Source of the DNA: an uncultured Hymenobacter sp.
GTDB taxonomy: Bacteria; Bacteroidota; Bacteroidia; Cytophagales; Hymenobacteraceae
DNA length: 7,012 nucleotides
Assembly: GCA_937871705.1 (NCBI GenBank)
Contig: CALMOO010000614.1
Location: 1-7,012 of the forward strand
Direction of reading: 5' to 3'
Under the pieces are notes generated by a model. The model worked only from the letters and a program-made list of their open reading frames with translations. It had not been told where the DNA came from and ran no database searches. Positions 1 through 5,854 of the stretch are shown piece by piece. The first letter of the stretch is position 1, and each line of letters begins with the position of its first letter. A program made the translations under genes and the position numbers.

Positions 1-510
1 GGCATTCCCTACCCCCTCGACGAAAAGACAGGCCAGGGTTTCGGGATGCAGGTGCTCGACCGCTTCCGCAACCCGGCTGTGGAGCACCGCTGGCTGGCTA
101 TCACGCTCAACTATTCGGCCAAGCTGCAGCTGCGAGTTGTGCCCGATTTACTGCACTATTACCAGCGCTTTGGCACGGTGCCGCACCACGTGGCGCTGGG
201 CTTTGCGGGCTACTTGCTTTTCATGCGCGGCACCCGCCAGGAGGGCACGGTGTGGCATGGTGAAGCCAATGGCCTGGAGTATCTCATCCAGGACGACCAG
301 GCTGGCTACTTCGCTGAACTCTGGCAACAAGCCGCACCTACCGAATTGGTAAGTAAAGCGTTAAACAACGAGGCACTATGGGGCACCGACCTGACGGCGC
401 TACCCGGCTTCGCGGCCAGCGTGACACATTATTTGCTGCAGCTACTGCAGCAAGGAGCCACTGCCACCCTGGCCGCTGTTCTCAACGAAACGCAAAAAGC
501 TACTGCTTGA
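1..510 (+). CDS. uxaB: Tagaturonate reductase (altronate oxidoreductase), C-terminal part
   Basis: The reading frame is open from base 1 to a TGA at 508-510 and gives 169 residues. The start lies outside the window. The family has roughly 480 residues, so this is about the C-terminal third. UxaB reduces D-tagaturonate to D-altronate with NADH in the cytoplasm. It belongs to the long-chain mannitol dehydrogenase family, whose C-terminal helical domain holds the substrate site. Visible family-like stretches are DRFRNPAVEHRW and ITLNYSAKLQLRVVP, which match the conserved 'RF.NP...H....I..N...K...R..P' pattern with its lysine and asparagine. The ATG at 46 is internal, because in-frame homologous sequence (GIPYPLDEKTGQGFG) precedes it. 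A mannonate or fructuronate dehydrogenase of the same superfamily is possible from this fragment alone. The uxaA and uxaC neighbours make tagaturonate reductase much more likely. Confidence 0.85.
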   Translation, partial: GIPYPLDEKTGQGFGMQVLDRFRNPAVEHRWLAITLNYSAKLQLRVVPDLLHYYQRFGTVPHHVALGFAGYLLFMRGTRQEGTVWHGEANGLEYLIQDDQAGYFAELWQQAAPTELVSKALNNEALWGTDLTALPGFAASVTHYLLQLLQQGATATLAAVLNETQKATA

Positions 511-532
511 CCAAGTAACATTGAGCAATTAC

Positions 533-552
533 TGGCGCGCTAACGCGCGCCG
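533..552 (+). terminator. GC-rich stem-loop after uxaB (possible weak terminator or processing site)
   Basis: GGCGCGC at 534-540 pairs perfectly with GCGCGCC at 545-551 around a TAAC loop, and a T-G wobble can extend it by one pair. It starts 24 bases after the uxaB stop codon. No T run follows, so it is not a textbook Rho-independent terminator. It could protect the uxaB 3' end or weaken read-through into uxaA. Only the pairing is directly seen; the role is inference. Confidence 0.4.
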
Positions 553-647
553 CACTGTGCTTAGAAGTGAATATAGATACCTTATTAACCTACACTTTCT
601 CCGCAATTCGACTGTTCTAGCCGCTCCCGGTTTACTGCTAACTAGTA

Positions 648-653
648 TATCCT
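648..653 (+). promoter_or_regulatory. TATCCT box before the uxaA start
   Basis: TATCCT ends 3 bases before the uxaA ATG. No purine-rich Shine-Dalgarno sequence is visible here. The same hexamer lies directly before eda and exuT. A role in translation start is inference. Confidence 0.25.
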
Positions 654-656
654 TAT

Positions 657-2306
657 ATGAAACACCTGGTTGCTAAAATTCACCCTGCCGATAATGTACT
701 GGTCGCCCTTACCGACCTGCCCATCGGCACGCCCGTGACCTGGGGCGGGGCAACGGTGACAACGACCGAGAAAATACCGGCCAAGCACAAGCTGGCCATA
801 CAGCCCCTCGCCGCCGGCGATGAGGTGACGATGTACGGGGTACTGGTGGGCAAAACGGCTACCCCCATCAATCAAGGTGGCCTGTTGACGACGGCCAATA
901 TTCGCCACGCGACCAATTCGTACCAGGAAGGCCAGCATCCCCAGGGCTGGGCCCAGCCCGACGTGAGCAAGTTTGCGGAGCGCACCTTTCTGGGCTACCA
1001 CCGGCCCGATGGGCGGGTAGGAACGGCCAACTACTGGCTAGTTATCCCGTTGGTTTTCTGCGAAAATCGTAATATCCAGGTGCTTGAAGAAGCCTTGGTG
1101 AATGACCTCGGCTACGCTCGGCGCAAGAGCTACCAGCCCCAAACCCAGACGCTCATTGAGCTGATGCAGGCCGGCAAAACGGTGGAAGAAATCCTGGCGA
1201 CCGACCTGCACTCGGCCGAAGCCAGTCGCCAGAAGCCCAAGCTATTTCCGAACGTGGACGGCATTCGGTTTCTGAGCCACGAGGGCGGCTGCGGCGGCAT
1301 TCGGCAAGATGCCCAGACGCTCTGTGGCTTGCTGGCCGGCTACATCACGCACCCCAACGTGGCGGGCGCCACAGTGCTGAGCCTAGGCTGCCAAAACGCA
1401 CAAGTCAGCATGCTGCAAGACGAAATCGCGAAGCGCGACCCCAGTTTCAGCAAGCCGCTTTTCATCTTGGAGCAGCAGAAAGTAGGCACTGAGGAAACGC
1501 TGGTGAGCACGGCCCTGCGCCAAACTTTTGCCGGCCTGATGCAAGCCAACGCGCAGCAGCGCCAGCCCGCGCCGCTCAGCAAGCTCACCCTCGGGCTGGA
1601 ATGCGGGGGTAGCGATGGCTTTTCGGGCATATCGGCCAACCCGGCCGTGGGCCACGTCTCGGATATGCTGGTGGCGCTCGGCGGCTCGGTTATCCTGGCT
1701 GAGTTCCCGGAATTATGCGGGGTGGAGCAGGAAATCGTGAACCGCTCCGTGGACCACGACACCGCTCAGCGCTTCACTTCCCTCATGAAGGCCTACGGCG
1801 AAAGCGCGGTAGCCGTGGGCTCGGGCTTCGACATGAACCCCTCGCCCGGCAACATCCGCGACGGCCTCATCACGGACGCCATGAAATCGGCGGGCGCGGC
1901 CCGCAAGGGCGGCTCGTCGCCAGTGGTAGCCGTGCTCGACTACCCCGAACTCGTGACCAAGCCCGGCCTGAACCTGCTCTGCACGCCCGGCAACGACGTA
2001 GAAAGCACGACCGCCGAAGTTGGCTCGGGCGCCAACGTGGTGCTTTTCACCACCGGCCTGGGCACGCCCACCGGCAACCCCATCGCGCCGGTCGTCAAAA
2101 TCAGCTCTAATACCAAGCTGGCCGAGCGCATGCCCGATATTATTGATGTGAACACCGGCACCATTATCGACGGCGAAGAAACCATTGAGCAGGCCGGCGA
2201 GCGCATCCTGGATTATGTGATTCAGGTGGCTAGCGGCTTGGAAGTAAGCGCCGTGCGCCACGGCCAAACGGACTTTATTCCGTGGAAACGCGGTGTGTCG
2301 CTGTAA
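657..2306 (+). CDS. uxaA: Altronate dehydratase
   Basis: A 549-residue protein of the UxaA/GarD dehydratase family. It converts D-altronate to 2-keto-3-deoxy-D-gluconate in an iron-dependent reaction in the cytoplasm. Residues about 5-90 form the N-terminal SAF domain. The catalytic UxaA region begins near residue 111 with the family signature FLGYHRPDGRVGTANYW. Further conserved blocks are HEGGCGG (H208-G214, C212), SLGCQN (C245), GLECGGSDGFSG (C316) and ELCGVEQ (C354, E357). These cysteines and acidic residues are typical of the family. The length is somewhat above the roughly 495 residues of the E. coli enzyme. The ATG at 657 is chosen because the SAF domain starts directly after it. Galactarate dehydratase (GarD) shares the fold, but the uxaB and uxaC neighbours favour altronate. 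A 146-base gap separates it from uxaB. Confidence 0.93.
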   Translation: MKHLVAKIHPADNVLVALTDLPIGTPVTWGGATVTTTEKIPAKHKLAIQPLAAGDEVTMYGVLVGKTATPINQGGLLTTANIRHATNSYQEGQHPQGWAQPDVSKFAERTFLGYHRPDGRVGTANYWLVIPLVFCENRNIQVLEEALVNDLGYARRKSYQPQTQTLIELMQAGKTVEEILATDLHSAEASRQKPKLFPNVDGIRFLSHEGGCGGIRQDAQTLCGLLAGYITHPNVAGATVLSLGCQNAQVSMLQDEIAKRDPSFSKPLFILEQQKVGTEETLVSTALRQTFAGLMQANAQQRQPAPLSKLTLGLECGGSDGFSGISANPAVGHVSDMLVALGGSVILAEFPELCGVEQEIVNRSVDHDTAQRFTSLMKAYGESAVAVGSGFDMNPSPGNIRDGLITDAMKSAGAARKGGSSPVVAVLDYPELVTKPGLNLLCTPGNDVESTTAEVGSGANVVLFTTGLGTPTGNPIAPVVKISSNTKLAERMPDIIDVNTGTIIDGEETIEQAGERILDYVIQVASGLEVSAVRHGQTDFIPWKRGVSL

Positions 2307-2318
2307 TTAAAACAACTT

Positions 2319-2427
2319 CTGTCACCCTGCGCTTGCGAAGGACTTTCTGGTGCCAGCACGATACATTAAACAAATTATCTCTACGGCTGCCGCCGTGAGA
2401 AGGTCCTACGCAGGCTTAAGGTGACAG
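2319..2427. repeat. 109-bp palindromic element with 30-bp terminal inverted repeats
   Basis: The arms at 2319-2348 and 2398-2427 are inverted copies that agree at 24 of 30 positions, including a perfect outer CTGTCACC/GGTGACAG. The 49-base interior holds a small perfect hairpin (ACGGC 2383-2387, GCCGT 2392-2396). There is no coding capacity, and I see no target-site duplication in the flanks. The arm core (TGTCA, five bases, AGCCTGCG, read on the minus strand of the right arm) recurs at 5129-5165, so this looks like a dispersed non-coding repeat, either REP-like or MITE-like. In a transcript it would fold into a long hairpin starting 13 bases after the uxaA stop, which may affect mRNA stability or read-through to uxaC. 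Confidence 0.75.
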
Positions 2428-2432
2428 GTAGG

Positions 2433-2467
2433 TGTTAAGTGTTAAATGTTAATCGCTAATTGTTAAA
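2433..2467 (+). repeat. Five-unit 7-bp tandem repeat (TGTTAAN) before uxaC
   Basis: TGTTAA occurs at 2433, 2440, 2447 and 2461, all in a 7-base register. The missing fourth position at 2454 holds CGCTAA, a degenerate unit. The array ends 7 bases before the uxaC ATG at 2475, so copy-number change would alter the uxaC leader. A possible TTG start at 2460 falls inside it. Confidence 0.7.
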
Positions 2468-2474
2468 TAAAATT

Positions 2475-3920
2475 ATGAAGCCCTTTCTCTCCGACGATTT
2501 CCTGCTCCAAACCGAAACGGCGCGCCGGCTCTACCACGAGCACGCGGCGGCGCAGCCCATTATCGACTACCACTGCCACCTGCCCCCCGACCAGATTGCA
2601 CAGAACCGGCAGTTCGAGAACATCACGCAAATTTGGCTCTACGGCGACCACTACAAGTGGCGCGCCATGCGGGCCAATGGCATGAATGAGCGCTTCATCA
2701 CGGGCGCTGCCTCGGACTGGGAGAAGTTTGAGAAATGGGCCGAAACGGTGCCCTATACCGTACGCAACCCCTTGTACCACTGGACGCACCTAGAGCTGCG
2801 CCGCTACTTCGGCATCACCGAATTGCTGAACAAGGACAGCGCCCGCCGCATTTATGACCAGTGCAATGCCCTACTGCAAACGCCCGAGTACGCGGTACAA
2901 GGGCTGCTGCGCAAGATGAACGTGCGCGTAGTGTGCACCACCGACGACCCCGCCGACTCGCTGGAATACCACCAGCAGATTGCCGGCCAGGACTTGAGCA
3001 CGCTGGTTCTACCCACCTTTCGCGCCGACAAGGCCATGACGCCCGAAGCGGCCGACTACCGCGCCTATCTCGACCGCTTGGGTGCGGCAGCGGGGGTAGG
3101 GATTCAGACCTACACCGACCTGCAAGCGGCGCTACGCCAGCGCCATGATTTCTTCGCGGCGCAGGGCTGCCGCCTCTCCGACCACGGCCTGGAGCAGCTT
3201 TATGCCGCTGACTACACCGACGAGGAAATAGCTGCCATCTTTGCGCAGGCCCAGGCCGGAGCCATTCTGAGCGACCAAGACATCATCCAGTTTAAATCGG
3301 CGATGCTGATTTTCCTGGCCGAGCTGGACTGGGCGAAAGGCTGGACGCAACAGTTCCATTTGGGCGCGCTGCGCAACAATAATTCGCGGGCCTTGCGCCA
3401 GTTGGGGCCCGATACGGGCTGGGACTCGATTGGTGATTTCTCGCAGGGCAGGGCGCTTTCGCGCTTCCTCGACCGGCTCGACAACCAGGACAAGCTGGCC
3501 AAAACCATTCTTTACAACTTAAATCCTGCCGATAACGACCTGATTGCCACAATGGCGGGCAATTTTAACGATGGCTCGGTGGCGGGCAAGATGCAATTTG
3601 GCTCGGGCTGGTGGTTTCTGGACCAGAAGGACGGCATGGAGAAGCAACTCAACGCCTTGAGCAACATGGGCTTGCTGAGCCAATTTGTGGGCATGCTTAC
3701 CGATTCGCGCAGCTTTCTGTCTTTTCCACGCCACGAGTACTTTCGCCGCATTTTATGCAACTTGCTGGGCCGCGACGTGGAGGAAGGCGAACTGCCCGCC
3801 GAAGAGCTGCCCTGGCTCGGCCAGCTGGTCGAAAACATCAGTTATGGCAACGCTAACACGTACTTTGGCTTTGAGAAGGCGCCTGCACCGGTGAGTTCGG
3901 AGGAGCTGGTAAATAACTAG
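2475..3920 (+). CDS. uxaC: Uronate (glucuronate/galacturonate) isomerase
   Basis: A 481-residue protein, close to the 470 residues of E. coli UxaC. It isomerises D-galacturonate to D-tagaturonate (and D-glucuronate to D-fructuronate), the first cytoplasmic step of the pathway. It belongs to the amidohydrolase superfamily of TIM barrels. The opening MKPFLSDDFLL and the HxH block DYHCHLPP (H33, H35) match the family N-terminus. Later hallmarks are HLGALRNNN (H295, R300), GPDTGWDSIGD (D313, D317), FGSGWWF (from F375), and TDSRSF with PRHEYFRR (D410, H420). ATG 2475 is preferred over an in-frame TTG at 2460: the extra five residues (M-L-N-K-I) have no family counterpart and derive from the tandem repeat. 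The leader directly before ATG is A/T-rich with no Shine-Dalgarno sequence. It lies 168 bases after uxaA, a gap filled by two repeats. Confidence 0.96.
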   Translation: MKPFLSDDFLLQTETARRLYHEHAAAQPIIDYHCHLPPDQIAQNRQFENITQIWLYGDHYKWRAMRANGMNERFITGAASDWEKFEKWAETVPYTVRNPLYHWTHLELRRYFGITELLNKDSARRIYDQCNALLQTPEYAVQGLLRKMNVRVVCTTDDPADSLEYHQQIAGQDLSTLVLPTFRADKAMTPEAADYRAYLDRLGAAAGVGIQTYTDLQAALRQRHDFFAAQGCRLSDHGLEQLYAADYTDEEIAAIFAQAQAGAILSDQDIIQFKSAMLIFLAELDWAKGWTQQFHLGALRNNNSRALRQLGPDTGWDSIGDFSQGRALSRFLDRLDNQDKLAKTILYNLNPADNDLIATMAGNFNDGSVAGKMQFGSGWWFLDQKDGMEKQLNALSNMGLLSQFVGMLTDSRSFLSFPRHEYFRRILCNLLGRDVEEGELPAEELPWLGQLVENISYGNANTYFGFEKAPAPVSSEELVNN

Positions 3921-3933
3921 CTGCTGGCGCTAC

Positions 3934-3974
3934 TGATAGCTTGCTTTTCTACTTTTTAGAAAAGCAAGCTATCA
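3934..3974. terminator. 18-bp perfect stem-loop between uxaC and kdgK
   Basis: TGATAGCTTGCTTTTCTA at 3934-3951 pairs perfectly with 3957-3974 around a CTTTT loop. It begins 13 bases after the uxaC stop, a usual place for a transcript end. The base of the stem is followed by AAAA, not by a T run, and the minus strand also has no T run. It is therefore either a non-canonical terminator, an mRNA 3'-end stabiliser, or a palindromic protein-binding site. Pairing is seen; function is inferred. Confidence 0.55.
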
Positions 3975-4004
3975 AAACGTTTGCGTTAATTAAAGATGTG
4001 CAAA

Positions 4005-4018
4005 CCGCTTTTAAGCGG
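4005..4018 (+). other. Short hairpin in the kdgK leader
   Basis: CCGCTT at 4005-4010 and AAGCGG at 4013-4018 are inverted. Folding leaves five pairs and a four-base loop. It is small and could be chance; it also overlaps the candidate upstream promoter element at 4009-4012. Confidence 0.3.
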
Positions 4019-4039
4019 CTCCGCAGTGGCCTACCTTTC
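4009..4039 (+). promoter_or_regulatory. Weak Bacteroidota-type promoter candidate for kdgK-eda-exuT
   Basis: TACCTTTC at 4032-4039 matches the Bacteroidota -7 consensus TAnnTTTG at all but the last base. A TTTT at 4009-4012, one base off the -33 TTTG, sits exactly 19 bases upstream. It lies after the 18-bp hairpin and before kdgK in a 192-base gap, which suits a second transcription unit. Both elements are imperfect, so this is a tentative call. Confidence 0.22.
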
Positions 4040-4112
4040 AGGTTCTATTCTTCCTGTTCATAATCCAGTTTGTCGGAATAGCGACGGAAAGTGAACCTGG
4101 CTCCTACCCCCT

Positions 4113-5123
4113 ATGAAAGTCGTAACCTTCGGCGAAGTGATGATGCGGCTTTCGCCGCCGCTGAATTACCGGTTGCCCCAGACTGCTACCCTCGACGTAA
4201 CCTTCGGCGGCGGCGATGCCAACGTAGCCGCCGCCCTCGCCCAAATGGGCGTGCCAGCGGCCCACGTCAGCGCATTCCCGGCCAATGAGCTGGGCTACGC
4301 CGCCGCCAACCACTTGCGCCGCTACGGCGTCGATACCACGCACTGCTTGTTTACGGAAGGCCACCGGCTCGGGCTGTACTTTCTGGAAGTGGGCGCCTCG
4401 CTACGGCCCAGCCGCATTGTGTACGACCGCGCCGAGTCGGCCTTTGCGCACCTCGACCCGGCCGCTTTCGACTGGGATGAGATATTGAAAGATGCCAACT
4501 GGCTGCACTGGACGGGCATTACGCCCGCCATTTCAGCCGCCGCTGCCCAGGCTACGGCCGATGCCATTGCGGCGGCGCGGCGGCTGGGCCTCACCGTGTC
4601 AGCTGACGTGAACTACCGCCGCAACCTGTGGCAATACGGCCAGCGCGCCCAGGATGTGATGCCCGCCCTGGTAGCCGGCTGCGACCTAGTGGTGTGCACC
4701 GAAGGCGACGCCGACGACTTGTTTGGCATTCAGCCAGACGTAAATACTACGAACAGCTTTGTGTCGATAAGTGAGCAGCTTACCCAGCGCTTCCCCCAAA
4801 TCAAGCGCGTGATTGCTACCCGCCGCCAGACGCAAAGCGCCTCGCACGAGCGCATTTGCGGGCTGCTCTGGGACGAGGGTGAGTTCTTCGAAACGCCTTT
4901 CTACGACATCAACCCGGTGGTGGACCGCATTGGGGGCGGCGATTCCTTCATTTCGGGCTTTATCTACGGCTCCGCGGCCTACGAAAGCCAGGCGCAAGCG
5001 CTCTCGTTTGCTACCATAGCGTCGGCCCTGAAACACACGATTCACGGCGACATCAACCTGGTGACGCCGGCTGAAGTCGAGCACCTGATGCAAGGCAACC
5101 TCACGGGGCGCCTGCTGCGCTGA
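4113..5123 (+). CDS. kdgK: 2-keto-3-deoxygluconate kinase (PfkB family)
   Basis: A 336-residue PfkB/ribokinase-family sugar kinase. It phosphorylates 2-keto-3-deoxy-D-gluconate to KDPG using ATP in the cytoplasm. The N-terminal substrate-side signature FGGGDANVAAALAQMG covers residues 31-46. The C-terminal PfkB signature DRIGGGDSF (D271-F279) carries the expected catalytic base D277 and the anion-hole glycines. The mid-protein DVNYRRNLW resembles the 'D.NYR..LW' block of KDG kinases. The signature reads GGGD where many PfkB enzymes have GAGD, a variant I recall in this kinase subgroup. ATG 4113 directly precedes the first beta strand (KVVTFGEVM), so the start is secure. No Shine-Dalgarno sequence precedes it; the upstream bases are pyrimidine-rich. 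The sugar cannot be proved from motifs alone, since other PfkB kinases look alike. Placement between uxaC and eda supports KdgK. Confidence 0.88.
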   Translation: MKVVTFGEVMMRLSPPLNYRLPQTATLDVTFGGGDANVAAALAQMGVPAAHVSAFPANELGYAAANHLRRYGVDTTHCLFTEGHRLGLYFLEVGASLRPSRIVYDRAESAFAHLDPAAFDWDEILKDANWLHWTGITPAISAAAAQATADAIAAARRLGLTVSADVNYRRNLWQYGQRAQDVMPALVAGCDLVVCTEGDADDLFGIQPDVNTTNSFVSISEQLTQRFPQIKRVIATRRQTQSASHERICGLLWDEGEFFETPFYDINPVVDRIGGGDSFISGFIYGSAAYESQAQALSFATIASALKHTIHGDINLVTPAEVEHLMQGNLTGRLLR

Positions 5124-5128
5124 GTTAA

Positions 5129-5165
5129 CGTTTGTCCTTGCTTCGCAGGCTCGCAATGACAAACG
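5129..5165. repeat. 37-bp dispersed palindromic repeat between kdgK and eda
   Basis: CGTTTGTC at 5129-5136 pairs perfectly with GACAAACG at 5158-5165. After one mismatch, TTGC 5138-5141 pairs with GCAA 5153-5156. Read on the minus strand, its core is TGTCATTGCGAGCCTGCGAA, which shares TGTCA, a five-base spacer and AGCCTGCG with the right arm of the element at 2319-2427. It starts 6 bases after the kdgK stop and would form a hairpin in the message between kdgK and eda. Confidence 0.7.
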
Positions 5166-5182
5166 CAAAAAGCTACTACTCT

Positions 5183-5188
5183 TATCCT
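5183..5188 (+). promoter_or_regulatory. TATCCT box before the eda start
   Basis: TATCCT ends one base before the eda ATG at 5190, in a pyrimidine-rich stretch with no Shine-Dalgarno sequence. The same hexamer occurs before uxaA and exuT. Function is inference. Confidence 0.25.
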
Positions 5189-5189
5189 C

Positions 5190-5840
5190 ATGCTTTCTTC
5201 CCAAGACGTTATTGCCCGCGTACTTCAATCGCCGCTGGTGCCGGTTTTTTTTCATGCCGATGCCGCCTACGCGCAGTCGGTGGTGCGGGCCTGCTACGCG
5301 GGTGGCATCCGGGTGTTTGAATTTACTAACCGCGGGGCCAACGCGTTTGAGGTGTTTGAGGAGCTGGTGAAGCTAACGCACACCGACTGCCCCGACCTGG
5401 TGCTCGGTATCGGCACCATCTACAACGCGGCCGATGCCGAGCGCTTCATTGTGGCCGGCGCTCAGTTTGTGGTGCAGCCCATCACAACGGCCGATGTGGC
5501 CGCCGCCTGCCAGGCTCACGACGTGGCCTGGCTACCGGGGGCCATGACTCTCAACGAGATATATAATGCTACGCAGCTCGGCGCGCAACTGGTTAAGGTG
5601 TTTCCGGGCAATATTGTGGGGCCCGACTATATCAAGGCCGTGCGCGGCCCCATGCCGCATACCAAGCTGATGGTGACAGGGGGGGTAGAGCCCACCGAAG
5701 CCAGTTTGAGCGAGTGGTTTGGGGCGGGCATAAACGTGGTAGGTATTGGCTCACAGCTTTTTAAAGGGGCGAGCGACGCGGCTACCATCACGGCCCGCGT
5801 GGTGCCGCTCATGGAATTCCTCGCTTCTCAGCCTCGCTAA
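5190..5840 (+). CDS. eda: KDPG (2-dehydro-3-deoxy-phosphogluconate) aldolase
   Basis: A 216-residue class I aldolase, the same size as E. coli Eda (213). It cleaves KDPG to pyruvate and glyceraldehyde-3-phosphate in the cytoplasm, the last step of the pathway. Family members may also act on 4-hydroxy-2-oxoglutarate. The single TIM-barrel domain shows GIRVFEFTNRG with the expected catalytic glutamate E44 and the arginine R48, GIGTIYN, and LVKVFPGN with the Schiff-base lysine K136 (the counterpart of the KFFPAE motif in E. coli). The late GGVEPT and GIGSQLF blocks form the phosphate-binding end. The ATG at 5190 gives the normal N-terminus directly before VIARVL. It lies 66 bases after kdgK, a gap that holds a palindromic repeat, and 14 bases before exuT. 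Co-transcription with both is likely. Confidence 0.94.
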   Translation: MLSSQDVIARVLQSPLVPVFFHADAAYAQSVVRACYAGGIRVFEFTNRGANAFEVFEELVKLTHTDCPDLVLGIGTIYNAADAERFIVAGAQFVVQPITTADVAAACQAHDVAWLPGAMTLNEIYNATQLGAQLVKVFPGNIVGPDYIKAVRGPMPHTKLMVTGGVEPTEASLSEWFGAGINVVGIGSQLFKGASDAATITARVVPLMEFLASQPR

Positions 5841-5848
5841 CGCTACGC

Positions 5849-5854
5849 TATCCT
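5849..5854 (+). promoter_or_regulatory. TATCCT box before the exuT start
   Basis: TATCCT directly abuts the ATG at 5855 in the 14-base gap after eda. It is the third copy of this hexamer at a start in the cluster, and no purine-rich ribosome-binding site is present. Function is inference. Confidence 0.25.

Noticed and set aside
46..48. ATG at 46 as the start of a complete small gene
   Set aside because: The same frame is open and family-like from base 1, so this methionine is internal to uxaB.
1713..2267. Long minus-strand open frame of 184 codons opposite uxaA
   Set aside because: It lies wholly within the strongly conserved uxaA sequence, has low-complexity Ala/Gly/His/Val content and no recognisable domain. 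GC-rich coding DNA commonly leaves such antisense frames open.
2319..2427. CRISPR or tRNA-like structure
   Set aside because: There are only two inverted arms, no regularly spaced direct repeats, and no cloverleaf or CCA-end pattern.
2460..2474. Upstream TTG start for uxaC
   Set aside because: The five extra residues come from the tandem repeat, while the ATG at 2475 matches the family N-terminus.
4941..4943. Possible loss of the kinase active site because the motif reads GGGD instead of GAGD
   Set aside because: The catalytic aspartate D277 and the flanking glycines are intact, and the glycine variant is tolerated in PfkB sugar kinases.
4686..5255. Minus-strand open frame of 189 codons across the kdgK end and eda start
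   Set aside because: It runs opposite two well-supported genes and through the palindromic repeat, with no family resemblance.
5132..5320. Small + strand frame starting in the kdgK-eda gap
   Set aside because: It begins inside the palindromic repeat and overlaps eda in another frame; the product resembles no known small protein.
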